47,409 nt of DNA, from assembly GCA_903834785.1 (NCBI GenBank), contig CAILKP010000139.1, forward strand, positions 1 through 47,409, given 5' to 3'. Position 1 is the stretch's first letter. Each line of letters begins with the position of its first letter. The DNA comes from an uncultured bacterium. Lineage in GTDB: Bacteria > Planctomycetota > Phycisphaerae > Phycisphaerales > UBA1924. This document shows, one piece after another, positions 1 through 9,000 of this stretch. A model generated the notes under the pieces. The model was not told the DNA's origin. It made no database searches and worked only from the letters and a program-made list of their open reading frames with translations. The translations under genes were made by a program, and so were the position numbers.

Positions 1-581
1 AACTCGGGGAGGTAGTTGGACTCGATATCGTCGGCGCGGTTGCGGAGGTACTCGCGCGTGGCGGGGTTTTCGGCGACGGTGGAGCCGGTGCGATCCCAGC
101 CGAGCTGGCGGGTGTAGGTGGTGAGCAGGTCTTCGAGTTTGGCGACCTGGGCGGTGAGATCGGGGATCTCGGCCGGGTCGATTGGTTTGGGTGGCTCGGG
201 GGGCAGCGGCGCGACTGCTGGTGCGGGGGCGAAGTCGACGAAGCTCACGTGGTTGACGTGATTCACCGCTTCCACGCAGTGGGCGTAGTCGGGGTGGCGG
301 TCATCGGACGCGGGCTTGCGTGGTTTCGTATTCGTTGTCGTTCGCGGGGCACGCGGTGGAGAAGGGAACTTGGGCAGGGCGATGGGCTTGAGGGCGGCGG
401 CGAGCTTGGCGGCGGTGAACTGGCGGGGTGAGTCGGAATCGACCTTGCCGGCGATGAGGCGGCGGATGTAGCACAGACCGGAGTTGCGAGTGCGGGTGAT
501 GCCCTCGTTGGCCTGGTGGACACCGTGGCACTGGAGGTTCCAGTGCTGCTCGGGGGTGAGTTGGGTGGCTTGGTCGTGCAT
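1..581 (-). CDS. Unknown protein, C-terminus cut off by the window edge
   Basis: An open reading frame starts with ATG at 581 and stays open to base 1, giving at least 193 residues; it has no stop inside the window. The codons favour G or C at the third position, as in neighbouring real genes, and a GAGG sequence lies just upstream of the ATG. The N-terminal 65 residues are polar with several His, Cys and Arg (for example CHGVHQANEG and LCYIRRLIAGK). A Pro/Lys-rich linker follows, and a second more ordered part begins near residue 145 (DLTAQVAKLEDLL, then LGWDRTG). I do not recognise the family. The ordered second half may be a short coiled coil. Existence as a gene is likely, function unknown. 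Confidence 0.6.
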   Translation of the reverse strand, partial: MHDQATQLTPEQHWNLQCHGVHQANEGITRTRNSGLCYIRRLIAGKVDSDSPRQFTAAKLAAALKPIALPKFPSPPRAPRTTTNTKPRKPASDDRHPDYAHCVEAVNHVNHVSFVDFAPAPAVAPLPPEPPKPIDPAEIPDLTAQVAKLEDLLTTYTRQLGWDRTGSTVAENPATREYLRNRADDIESNYLPE

Positions 582-864
582 GGTGCCTCTACAAGGTGGC
601 GCAGCGCGCTCGTCTTGTGCGCACCTGCCTGCGCCATACTCGGGGAGGAAAATGTGCGAATCTGGATTTTTGGCGTGAAAACGGGGATGGAAAATCTGGG
701 ATTTTGCGAGACGGCGTGTCGCTCTTGTGCGCGCTGGGCAATTCGGTGTGGGGCGGGGTTGCTGATCCGCGCGGAGAGGTTGATTTGGATCGAGGATTCT
801 CGGGTGAAACCGGTTTTTGACGGTGTTTTTGCCTGCACCACATTTGGACGGGGGGTTCGGTGGT

Positions 865-985
865 TTAACGCGGAGAACGCGGAGGGGGAGGAGGACGCGG
901 AGGAAGGCGGAAGACGGGGGGGGTCACGCAGAGGACCAGAGGACCGGAGAAAGGCAGGAGGAGGGGGAGGGGAACATGGATGGAA
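865..985 (+). repeat. Purine-rich GCGGAG repeat tract
   Basis: AACGCGGAG occurs at 867-875 and 876-884 and GACGCGGAG at 894-902, followed by degenerate GGAGG, GCAGAGGACC and GGAGGAGG units until about 985. The plus strand is almost entirely purine apart from the C of each unit. In one frame it would read as an Asn-Ala-Glu / Glu-Asp-Ala-Glu low-complexity peptide, but nothing suggests it is translated. It resembles dispersed intergenic repeats seen in other GC-rich genomes; only one cluster is visible here. Confidence 0.5.
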
Positions 986-1088
986 AGGACGGGCAGGATG
1001 AGGGCTGGGTCGTCTTATTGGAGCCCGAAGCGGAAGCGCCCGGGCCGGTGAGACCAAGTCACTCCGCTAAAACTCCCCAATCGCACGA

Positions 1089-1119
1089 AGGTGGTTGTGC
1101 TCTCCAGGCACAACCACCT
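1089..1119. repeat. Perfect inverted repeat (12-bp stem, 7-base loop)
   Basis: AGGTGGTTGTGC at 1089-1100 is the exact reverse complement of GCACAACCACCT at 1108-1119; the loop is TCTCCAG. No T-run follows on either strand, so it is not a typical intrinsic terminator. It could be an RNA hairpin in the leader of the DUF1080 gene or a protein-binding site. Confidence 0.75.
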
Positions 1120-1122
1120 CCC

Positions 1123-1318
1123 GTGCCCGCGATCAATTCCACTCACGCATCCAGACTCACCGTCCCTTCGCTTCCGCTCGGGCTCCTTTTGGCGCCTCCC
1201 CGCCTTCCTGCCTTTCCCGTCGCGACCGCGACTCGCGACTCCTCCCCACCTCTGTGCCCGCGATCAGTTCCACCCACGCACCATCACTCCCCGGCCGTTC
1301 GCTGCCGCTCTGGGCTCC
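1123..1318 (+). repeat. Imperfect direct repeat upstream of the DUF1080 gene
   Basis: Two similar blocks of about 64 bases lie at 1123-1186 and 1254-1318. Both open with GTGCCCGCGATCA, share TTCCAC and CACGCA, and close with TTCGCT, CCGCTC and GGGCTCC. They are separated by 67 pyrimidine-rich bases. The degree of match suggests an old tandem duplication in the upstream region. Confidence 0.6.
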
Positions 1319-1380
1319 AGTGGGACGGTACCATTTGTTTCTGCTCGTTGGATTTTTCTTCCTATCACCTGGAGATTGCG

Positions 1381-2691
1381 ATGATCGCTGCCGCACTGAT
1401 GACTGCTGCTGTTCTGGCTTCTGCCGCGGGCGCCCCTGCGCCGACTGGTGGCGAGACAGGCCTGACCAAGGCCGAGGCGGCGGCGGGTTGGAAGCTGTAT
1501 TCGGGGGCGAACGCCACGAGCATGTGGCGGTCGTACAAGGGCCAGGGGTTCCCGACCAAGGGATGGAAGGCGGACAAGGGCGAGATGTCGCTGGGCAAGG
1601 GTGGCGGCGGAGGGGACATCATCACCGAGGCGCAGTTCGCTGACTTTGAGATGCAGTGGAACTTCAAGCTCGGCGAGAAGGCCAACTCGGGCGTGATGTT
1701 CCGCGTGGCGGAGACCAACGGGGCGACGTATGAGACCGGCCCGGAGTACCAGTTGCTCGAGGACATCAGCTTTGGGGCCAAGCCGACGGACCCCCACTCC
1801 TGTGCCGCCCTGTACGACCTGTACAGCCCGGCCGAGGGCAAGGTGCTCAAGCCCGCGGGCCAGTGGAACGAGGGTCGAATCTACCTGCACAGCGGCCTGC
1901 TGCAGCACTGGCTCAACGGCAAGAAGGTTGTCGAGACGCGGCTGTACGACGCCAGCGGCAAGCCGACTGAGGAGTGGAGCAAGAAGATCGCCGGCAGCAA
2001 GTTCAAGGACTGGAAGGGCTTTGGCGTGCTGCCGAAGGGGCACATCGCGATTCAGGACCACGGCGATACGGATCTGGCCCTCAAGGATGTCAAGATCCGT
2101 GATCTGAGCACGCCGGACGCCAAGGCCGTGGCCATATTCAACGGCAAGGACCTGTCGGGCCTCAAGCCCTTCCTGCCGCAGGGCAAGGCGGAGGATGTGT
2201 GGCAGATCAAGGATGGCGTGCTGATCTGCAAGGGCAACCCGGTCGGGTACCTGCGGACGGAGAAGGACTACACCAACTTCGTGCTGACGCTGGAGTGGCG
2301 CTTCGACCCGTCCAAGGGCGCGGGCAACAGCGGCGTGCTGCTGCGGGCAGTGGGTGAAGACAAGGTGTGGCCCAAGAGCGTTGAGGCGCAGCTGCAGTCC
2401 GGTGCGGCGGGTGACTTCTGGAACATCGGCGAATACGCGATGAAGGCTGATGCTTCACGCACCAAGGGCCGCAACACCAAGCGTGACCCTGCCGCGGGCG
2501 AGGTCGAGCGCCCGCTGGGTGAGTGGAACCGCTACGAGATCATCTGCGACGGCGGCACGATTGTGCTGAAGGTCAACGGTGTTGAGGTCAACCGCGCCAC
2601 GGATGTGGCCGTGACGCCGGGCAAGATCTGCTTCCAGTCCGAAGGTGCGGAGATTCACTTCCGCAACATCAACCTTGTGCCGCTGGACTGA
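1381..2691 (+). CDS. Secreted protein with two DUF1080 (3-keto-disaccharide hydrolase-like) domains
   Basis: The protein has 436 residues. A signal peptide is visible (residues 1 to about 20, small and hydrophobic, with AxA-type cleavage near AGAPA), so it acts outside the cytoplasm. Two jelly-roll DUF1080 domains follow, at about 30-235 and 245-435. Each carries the family landmarks: NSGVMFRVAE with GPEYQLLED in the first, NSGVLLRAVGED with SVEAQLQSG in the second. The family contains 3-keto-glucoside hydrolases and glucan-binding lectin-like proteins and is greatly expanded in Planctomycetota. ATG 1381 is chosen because the signal peptide begins there and GGAG lies upstream; the frame is open back to 817, but that part is repeat sequence. 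A strong terminator follows the stop. The exact substrate cannot be told. Confidence 0.88.
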   Translation: MIAAALMTAAVLASAAGAPAPTGGETGLTKAEAAAGWKLYSGANATSMWRSYKGQGFPTKGWKADKGEMSLGKGGGGGDIITEAQFADFEMQWNFKLGEKANSGVMFRVAETNGATYETGPEYQLLEDISFGAKPTDPHSCAALYDLYSPAEGKVLKPAGQWNEGRIYLHSGLLQHWLNGKKVVETRLYDASGKPTEEWSKKIAGSKFKDWKGFGVLPKGHIAIQDHGDTDLALKDVKIRDLSTPDAKAVAIFNGKDLSGLKPFLPQGKAEDVWQIKDGVLICKGNPVGYLRTEKDYTNFVLTLEWRFDPSKGAGNSGVLLRAVGEDKVWPKSVEAQLQSGAAGDFWNIGEYAMKADASRTKGRNTKRDPAAGEVERPLGEWNRYEIICDGGTIVLKVNGVEVNRATDVAVTPGKICFQSEGAEIHFRNINLVPLD

Positions 2692-2732
2692 GTGTCCGGC
2701 CGCGAGTGAGTGCAAAATTCGAAGCGAGGAAC

Positions 2733-2764
2733 AAAGGCCCCGCCACTGCTGGCGGGGCCTTTTC
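2733..2764. terminator. Bidirectional intrinsic terminator
   Basis: AAAGGCCCCGCC (2733-2744) pairs perfectly with GGCGGGGCCTTT (2751-2762) around the loop ACTGCT. A-runs on the left and T-runs on the right make it usable on both strands. It lies between the convergent DUF1080 gene and the PcrA gene. Confidence 0.9.
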
Positions 2765-2793
2765 TATTGTGAGGCATAGGCAGTACCAGCCGA

Positions 2794-5700
2794 TCAGCCG
2801 ATGCGGGTGATGCGGGCGTACTCCAGCACCAGCGTCTTGGTTCCGGCGGCTTTGAACAGCACGGTCACGCGGGGCGAGGTGCCGGGGTAGACGGCCAGGA
2901 CCTTGCCATCACCAAACTGCGGATGGCGGACAAGATCACCGGGGGTGTAGCCGCCGACGGATGCACCTCCAACGCGCGGGGTGGGCGAGGCGTTAGGCGA
3001 TGCACCTGCACCGGATCGGCCCGCCGGGCTGGAACTGCCGCCAGCCCCCCCGCCCCCTCCGCTTCCACCGGGGCCGCCGGAGCGGCCCAGGAGCCCGGTT
3101 CGCGGCGGCTGGCCGGGAGAGCTTGGACGACCCGGCATCGGACGAGAAGGTGCGCGACTTGAACCACTGCCCGACGAGCCGCCGTCGAGGAAATCGTGCA
3201 TCTCGTGATCATCGGACGCATCGCCGAACGGATCGGCCTGATCGGAGAACTCGACGCCGGAGCCGCGGAGTTCATCGAGGAACTGCGAGGGGATGGTGCG
3301 CTCGGAGAAGCCGCGGGCGGAGCGGAACGCGGCGCGGGTGATCAGCAGCCGATCCATGGCGCGGGTGATGCCGACAAAGCAGAGGCGACGCTCTTCCTCC
3401 ATGTCCTTGGTGGCCTGCTCACCGAGGGATTGCGTGGCCCGGAAGTGCGGCAGCATGCCGTGTTCGAGCCCGATCATGGCGACAGCCGGGAACTCCAGCC
3501 CCTTGGCCGCGTGCAGGGTCATGAGTTGCACCGCACCGGCCTCGGTGTTGAGTGCATCACTGTCGGCGGTGAGGGCGATCTGTTCAAGGTACCTCTGGAG
3601 GATGCTCAGCAGGCCTGGGCCGTCTGATGCTGCCGCGGATGGGGTCGCCGGGCCATCGGCCATGGCCAGGAAGTCCGGTGCTTCGGCCATCGCGGCCTGC
3701 TCCTCGGCGGAGAGTCCGGCGTTGTCATCGGCATCGTCGTCTGACTCGTCGCCCTCGGCGATCGGGTTGCCGAACAGGTCGGTCGCGGGCTCGAGCGGCT
3801 TGGGCTCAGGCGGCGGCACCGGGGTCGCAGCAGCCACCGTCGCTTCGGCCGGGCTCGGGGCCGGTTCGGGGGAAGCTGGCTCCGCATCACCTGCCAGCGC
3901 ATCGGCCATGGCGGCATCGAATGCGGCATCGGGGTCGGCGGCGGTCTCGGTAGCAAGGCCTTGCTCAAACTCGCTGGCGGCGTTGATGACTTCGATGATG
4001 TTCTCGAGACGCTCGGCGTCCTCCTCATCTTTGGAGTAGTGATCGCGGAGGCCGGACTGCATGACCACGGCCTCGACCAGGTCGCGGAGTGTGGCCTTCT
4101 CGCCGGTGCGGGTGTTGATCGGCCCGAGCATGCTGCGCCAGGTGTCGATCATGGCCAGGAAGCGGGCGATGGCGTTGACGGCGCGGGAACTCAGGCCGGG
4201 GAGCGTGCGCTGGCCGCCGGCAACGGAGCGGAGGATCTCGATCTCGGTGCGGTCCTCTGCCGCGGCGGCGTGCTGGATCTGAGAGAAGGTGGCATCGGAG
4301 ATGCCGCGGGAGGGCGTGTTGATGATGCGCTCGAGCGAGACGGCATCGGCCGGGTTGGCGATAAGGCGGAGGTAGGCGACGGTGTTCTTGACCTCCTCGC
4401 GCTGGAAGAAGGCCGTGCCGCGGACGAGGTGGTAGGGCACACCGGCGCGGCGGAACGAGTCCTCAACCACGCGCGAGAGCGCGTTGGTGCGGTAGAAGAC
4501 GGCGATGTCCTTCCACTCCAGCGGGCGGCGGCCCTTCTCGGTGCTCAGGCCCTCTTCCTTGAGGCGCTGGGCCCAGTCGGCCACCAGCCGGGCCTCGTGG
4601 TGCTCATCGCGGCAGGCGACAACCTCGATCGGTGAGCCGCCGGGGCGGGTGGCAATCAGCGGCTTGTGCTTGCGCTGGGTGTTGACCTTGATGAGCCGGT
4701 CGGCGACGGTGATGATCGAGTCGCGCGAGCGGAAGTTCTCACCGAGCGGGATGACCTGAACCTTGGGAAAGACCTTCTCGAAGTCCAGGATGTTGTTGAT
4801 GTCGGCACCGCGCCAGCCGTAGATGCTCTGGTCGGGGTCACCGACGACCATGATGTTGGGCGTGCGGAGCGAGGCGGCATCGGGCTGGCGGGCGCGGATG
4901 CCGGCCAGACCGGAGGCAAAGTGGGCCAGCCCGGGCAGGATGTGGTCACCGGCGATGAGTGCGGCGATGAGGAACTGGGCCGCGTTGGTGTCCTGATACT
5001 CGTCGACGAGCAGGTAGCGGTAGTGATCCTGAATGTCGGCCCGGCAACGGTCATTGGTTGCCAGCAGACGGACGGTCAGCAGGAGGAGATCATCAAAGTC
5101 CACCGCGCCGGACTTGCGGAGGAGGTGCTGGTAGTTCTTGTACGCCTTAGCAAGCTGGCGGCCGTGGAAGTCCGTCGCGCGGGCGGCGAAGACGTTTTCA
5201 TCCAGGAGCTGGTTCTTGCTGGCGCTGATGGCCGAGAGGACGTTGCGGGGCGGGAAGTTCTCCGTCGAGAGCTGGGCCTGCTTGATGGCTTCCTTGACCA
5301 TCTTGGACTGGTCATCGGAATCGATGATGGTGAAGTCGGCCTTGAGCCACCCTTGCTCGACCAGGCCGGAGGGCTCGGCGTATCGCCGGAGCAGCCGCAC
5401 GCAGAGGGAGTGAAAGGTGCAGACGGTCAGGCCGCGGAAGTTGCCCTCACCCAGGACGTGGGAGACGCGCTCGCGCATCTCTGCCGCGGCTTTGTTGGTG
5501 AAGGTGACGGCCAGGACGTAATACGGCGGGACGCCCTGGGCCAGCAGCGCGGCGATGCGGCGGGTGATGACGCGGGTTTTGCCCGAGCCGGGGCCGGCCA
5601 GAACGAGGGAGGGGCCGCCGAAGTGACGGACGGCCTTTTGCTGGCTGGCGGTGAGGCCGGCGAGAAGTTCGGCCGGGACATCGGGCCGGACGGCGGTGAC

Positions 5701-5874
5701 GCCGAGCTGCCAGCGTGAGGCGGCGGTGGGCCGGGGCTGGGCGGCTGGCTGGGAGGCGGGCGGCGGAGGGGCGGGGGCGGCAGGATTGACGCGGACCGGG
5801 GGGCGGATGGACGTGGCATCGACCGCGAAGGGGTCGTCGAGCGGGTTTCCGGAATTGCCAGCGAATCCAGCCAT
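2794..5874 (-). CDS. pcrA: ATP-dependent DNA helicase, UvrD/PcrA family
   Basis: A 1026-residue superfamily 1 3'-5' DNA helicase, expected in nucleotide excision repair and in clearing recombinases and stalled polymerases from DNA. The helicase motifs are in order: Walker A GPGSGKT at 94-100, Walker B DEYQD at 291-295, GDPDQSIYGWRG at 345-356, NFRSR near 380, TLHAAKGLEFP at 786-796 and VGITRAMDRL at 834-843. The C-terminus (about 975-1026) has the PcrA-type Tudor-like module (GDLVRHPQFGDGKV) that in related proteins contacts RNA polymerase. It is about 250-300 residues longer than usual. The excess lies in an Ala/Pro/Asp-rich insert at about 641-752, a Gly/Ser/Pro linker at about 895-972, an extended N-terminus, and a small insertion between motifs II and III (about 305-340). 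It is single, between convergent and divergent neighbours. Confidence 0.95.
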   Translation of the reverse strand: MAGFAGNSGNPLDDPFAVDATSIRPPVRVNPAAPAPPPPASQPAAQPRPTAASRWQLGVTAVRPDVPAELLAGLTASQQKAVRHFGGPSLVLAGPGSGKTRVITRRIAALLAQGVPPYYVLAVTFTNKAAAEMRERVSHVLGEGNFRGLTVCTFHSLCVRLLRRYAEPSGLVEQGWLKADFTIIDSDDQSKMVKEAIKQAQLSTENFPPRNVLSAISASKNQLLDENVFAARATDFHGRQLAKAYKNYQHLLRKSGAVDFDDLLLLTVRLLATNDRCRADIQDHYRYLLVDEYQDTNAAQFLIAALIAGDHILPGLAHFASGLAGIRARQPDAASLRTPNIMVVGDPDQSIYGWRGADINNILDFEKVFPKVQVIPLGENFRSRDSIITVADRLIKVNTQRKHKPLIATRPGGSPIEVVACRDEHHEARLVADWAQRLKEEGLSTEKGRRPLEWKDIAVFYRTNALSRVVEDSFRRAGVPYHLVRGTAFFQREEVKNTVAYLRLIANPADAVSLERIINTPSRGISDATFSQIQHAAAAEDRTEIEILRSVAGGQRTLPGLSSRAVNAIARFLAMIDTWRSMLGPINTRTGEKATLRDLVEAVVMQSGLRDHYSKDEEDAERLENIIEVINAASEFEQGLATETAADPDAAFDAAMADALAGDAEPASPEPAPSPAEATVAAATPVPPPEPKPLEPATDLFGNPIAEGDESDDDADDNAGLSAEEQAAMAEAPDFLAMADGPATPSAAASDGPGLLSILQRYLEQIALTADSDALNTEAGAVQLMTLHAAKGLEFPAVAMIGLEHGMLPHFRATQSLGEQATKDMEEERRLCFVGITRAMDRLLITRAAFRSARGFSERTIPSQFLDELRGSGVEFSDQADPFGDASDDHEMHDFLDGGSSGSGSSRAPSRPMPGRPSSPGQPPRTGLLGRSGGPGGSGGGGGAGGSSSPAGRSGAGASPNASPTPRVGGASVGGYTPGDLVRHPQFGDGKVLAVYPGTSPRVTVLFKAAGTKTLVLEYARITRIG

Positions 5875-6008
5875 TGGAGCAGGTTAGCGGGGGCGGTGCC
5901 AGGCCGGGAAGGCGGTGCGTCGGATGGTGTGGAGTGGCAGGCGGGCGGGGGCAAACCCCTGAGGTTGCGGGGCGTGCGGCGAGGTGGCGAGTCGATACAC
6001 TGACTTCC

Positions 6009-9000
6009 ATGGTGAGCACCCGAACCGTGGTTGTGGCCGGACGATTCCTGATTGCGGCGGCGGGAGTGGTGCTGCCGGTCGGGGCGTGGGGCCAGGCGCC
6101 TGCGGGCGGCGGTGCGGGCGGGCAGGCGAGCGTGCCGGCGGTGGCGATGCAGCCGGGCGTGACCTTCCGCGTGTATCAGGTGGAAGGGGATATCAAGAAC
6201 ATCCCGGTGATGGCGGAGAACCAGACGCCCAACTTTGACGAGGTGCGGCCGACGATTGATTTTCAGGCGGCGGACTTTCCGAAGTTGGGAGCGCCGATTG
6301 TGGCGCAGGTCAAGGCGACGCTGCGGGTGGATGTTGCGGGGGAATATGTGTTCCGGCTGACGAGCGATGATGGCTCCAGGGCGAAGGTGGGCGGGAAGGT
6401 GGTCGTGAATCACGACGGGCGGCACGGTGTGACGGCCAAGGCGGGTGAGGCGGTGAAGCTGGAGAAGGGGAGCCTGCCGCTGGTTGTGGACTATTTTGAT
6501 TCCGGCGGCGGGCGGCGGCTGCTGCTGGAGTGGCGGACGCCGGGGCAGAGCGGGTTTGTGAAGGTGCCGGCCGAGCAACTGAGCACGGAGATTGACAACG
6601 CGCGGGTGGTGGCGCCGGGGATCAAGGCACTGCGTGATGAGCGGCGGCCGGGCGACGGTAAACCGGTGACCGGTGTGCACCCGGCGTACACGGTGACGCA
6701 CATTGCACCGGACCCGGGGACGACGGGCTTTGTGCCAATGATCGGCGCGATGACCATGATGAACGACGGGCGGCTGATTGTGGGGACGTTTGACCCGCTG
6801 CAGCGGACGGACACGGATCTGCCGGACATTGAGTCCAAGAAACCGGACCGGCTGTACGCGGTGACTGGTGCTGAGGGTGACCCGGAGAAGATGACGGTGA
6901 GGGTGGTGGCCGACGGGCTGTACGAGCCGCTGGGACTGGTGGCGGTGGGCGATGTGCTGTATGTCTCGCACCGCCGGGCGATTGAGCGGCTGCGGGATAC
7001 CGATGGGGACGGGTACTTTGAGACGCGCGAGGTGGTGGGCACGGGGTGGGAGGCGTGGAACTACCACCAGTTCTGCTTCGGTCTGCTGCACCGGGACGGC
7101 AAGCTGTACGCGACGCTGTCGACGGCGATGGCGCCACCGGGCTGGAAGGGCATGAACAGCAACGCTGCGCCAAATGGCGTGCTGCGCGGGAGTGTGATTG
7201 AGGTAGATCTGGCGACGAACACTGTCAGCGCGATTGCCGGTGGAGTGCGCTCACCGAATGGGATCGGCTTTGGGCCGGAGGGATCGATCTTCTACTGCGA
7301 CAACCAGGGCACGTGGATGCCGACGAATCAGATGGGCGAGGTGGTGCTGGGGCGGTTCTTCGGGCACTACAACAACACGAATGTTGTGCCGCAGCTTGAG
7401 GCGAGGTTTCCGACCGGCGGCATCGCGAGCATCTGGTGCGATCGGCTGCGGTCACCAGCGGCGCTGGACCTGGTGCACAATGATTTTTGCAACTCGCCGA
7501 GCGAGCCGACGCTGATCACCAGCGGGCCGTACGCGGGGCAGATGCTCATTGGTGAGCTGACCGCGGGCGGGCTGCGGCGGGCGAACATGGAGCGGGTGAA
7601 CGGGCAGTGGCAGGGTGCGGCGTTTCAGTTCACGCAGGGGCTGAGCGTGGGCGTGAACCGCGTGGCGTGGGGCAAGAACGGGACGCTGTTCATCGGGGGC
7701 ATTGGCGCGGGCGGCAACTGGAACTGGAAGGGAACGCGGGCGGGGCTGGACCGGCTGACGCCGAATGGGAAAACGTGCTTTGAGATGAAGGCGATTTACG
7801 CCAAGACGGACGGGTTTGAGGTGGAGTTCACCGGCGCGGTGGACCCGTCGTGGCTGGGCAACGCGGCGAACTACACGCTCAGGCAGTGGCGGTATGCCCC
7901 GAGTGTGGCGTACGGCGGGCCGAAGGTTGATGAGGAGCCGCTGAAGGTGTGGGAGGCGGTTGCCTCGGCCGATGGGATGCGGGTGGTGTTGAAGGTGGAC
8001 GGCCTGAAGGCGGGGAGAACGGTTTCGGTGCGGATTGATCCGGTCTCCAAGGCGGGGGAGAAGATCTGGGCGACCGAGGGGTTTTACACGCTCAATGAGA
8101 TCCCGCGCGCGGATGTGGTGCGAGAGGTGAAGGTCGCGGGCAAGACGGTGCCGGTGGATGGGCTGGGCGTGGGTGTGCTGCCGCCGGCTGAGGGGGTGGT
8201 GCTGATCGGGCGCTCGGCGGAGGCGAACTTCACGACGCCAGCGACGGAGAAGAACCGGCCAGCGGGCAAGCGGATGCAGGCGGAGATGCTCAGCGGACCG
8301 GAGTACGTCGAGGTGGGCAAGGGCGACTTGACCTCGCGGGCGTGGTTTGGCGATGCGCACGTGCATGTGGAGTGGTACTGCCCGCCGGGCGGTGAGGGCC
8401 AGCGGGCGGGCAACAGCGGCGTGTACCTGCAGAGTCTGTACGAATTGCAGGTGCTGGGGACACTTCCGGGCGAGGGCCGGCCGAATGCCAATGAGGCGGC
8501 GGCGATCTACAACGTCAAGGCGGCGGACAAGAATGCTTCGACCGGGCCGGGTACGTGGCAGGCGTATGACCTGTGGTTCACTGCGGCGCGGTTTGAACGG
8601 TTCAAAAAGGTCCGCAACGCGCGATTGACCGCGTACTGGAACGGTGTGCTGGTGCACGATGATGTGGAGATCAGCGGGCCCACGGGCGGGGCGGCGGCGG
8701 GCGGTGAGAATGGCCCGATGGCCGATGTGCTGGAGCGTGCGGAGAAGCGGGCTGGCGGTGAGGCGATGCGGATCGGGCCGCTGCGACTGCAGGACCATGG
8801 GACGGATGCCCAGGGGCCGGTGCGTTACCGCAACGTGTGGGTGGCGCCGATCGGCAACGGGCAGAGTGCGAAGTCTGGCGTGTGGGAGACACTGTCGGAG
8901 GGTGCGAGCCTTGATGAACGTTGGGTGGTGCGCGGCGGGAAGGCGACGTTTGCCAGTGAAGCCGCGACTGATGGCAAGGGTCGCGAGATCGTGGGCCGGA

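Larger units (their letters stand above)
582..1380. other. Long non-coding spacer (about 800 bases)
   Basis: No convincing gene is seen on either strand. Open frames here are low-complexity Arg/Pro/Ser translations with no domain. The spacer holds, from left to right, two similar AT-richer blocks at 659-675 and 693-708 (both begin AATCTGG and contain a T-run), a purine-rich GCGGAG repeat tract from about 865, a perfect 12-bp hairpin at 1089-1119, and an imperfect direct repeat (1123-1186 and 1254-1318) just before the DUF1080 gene. Some of this may be 5' leader of that gene. Confidence 0.6.

Noticed and set aside
865..985. GCGGAG tract as a CRISPR array
   Set aside because: Units are short, contiguous and degenerate, with no regular spacers and no cas genes.
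263..1057. Long minus-strand open frame of 264 codons over the spacer and the start of the left-edge gene
   Set aside because: Its translation is a low-complexity Pro/Ser/Arg sequence with no domain, and it runs antisense to repeats and overlaps the better supported left-edge frame.
5427..7091. A 554-codon minus-strand frame crossing from pcrA into the PA14 gene
   Set aside because: Its sequence is Arg/His/Pro-rich in the first part and a frame-shifted copy of PcrA in the second, with no domain.
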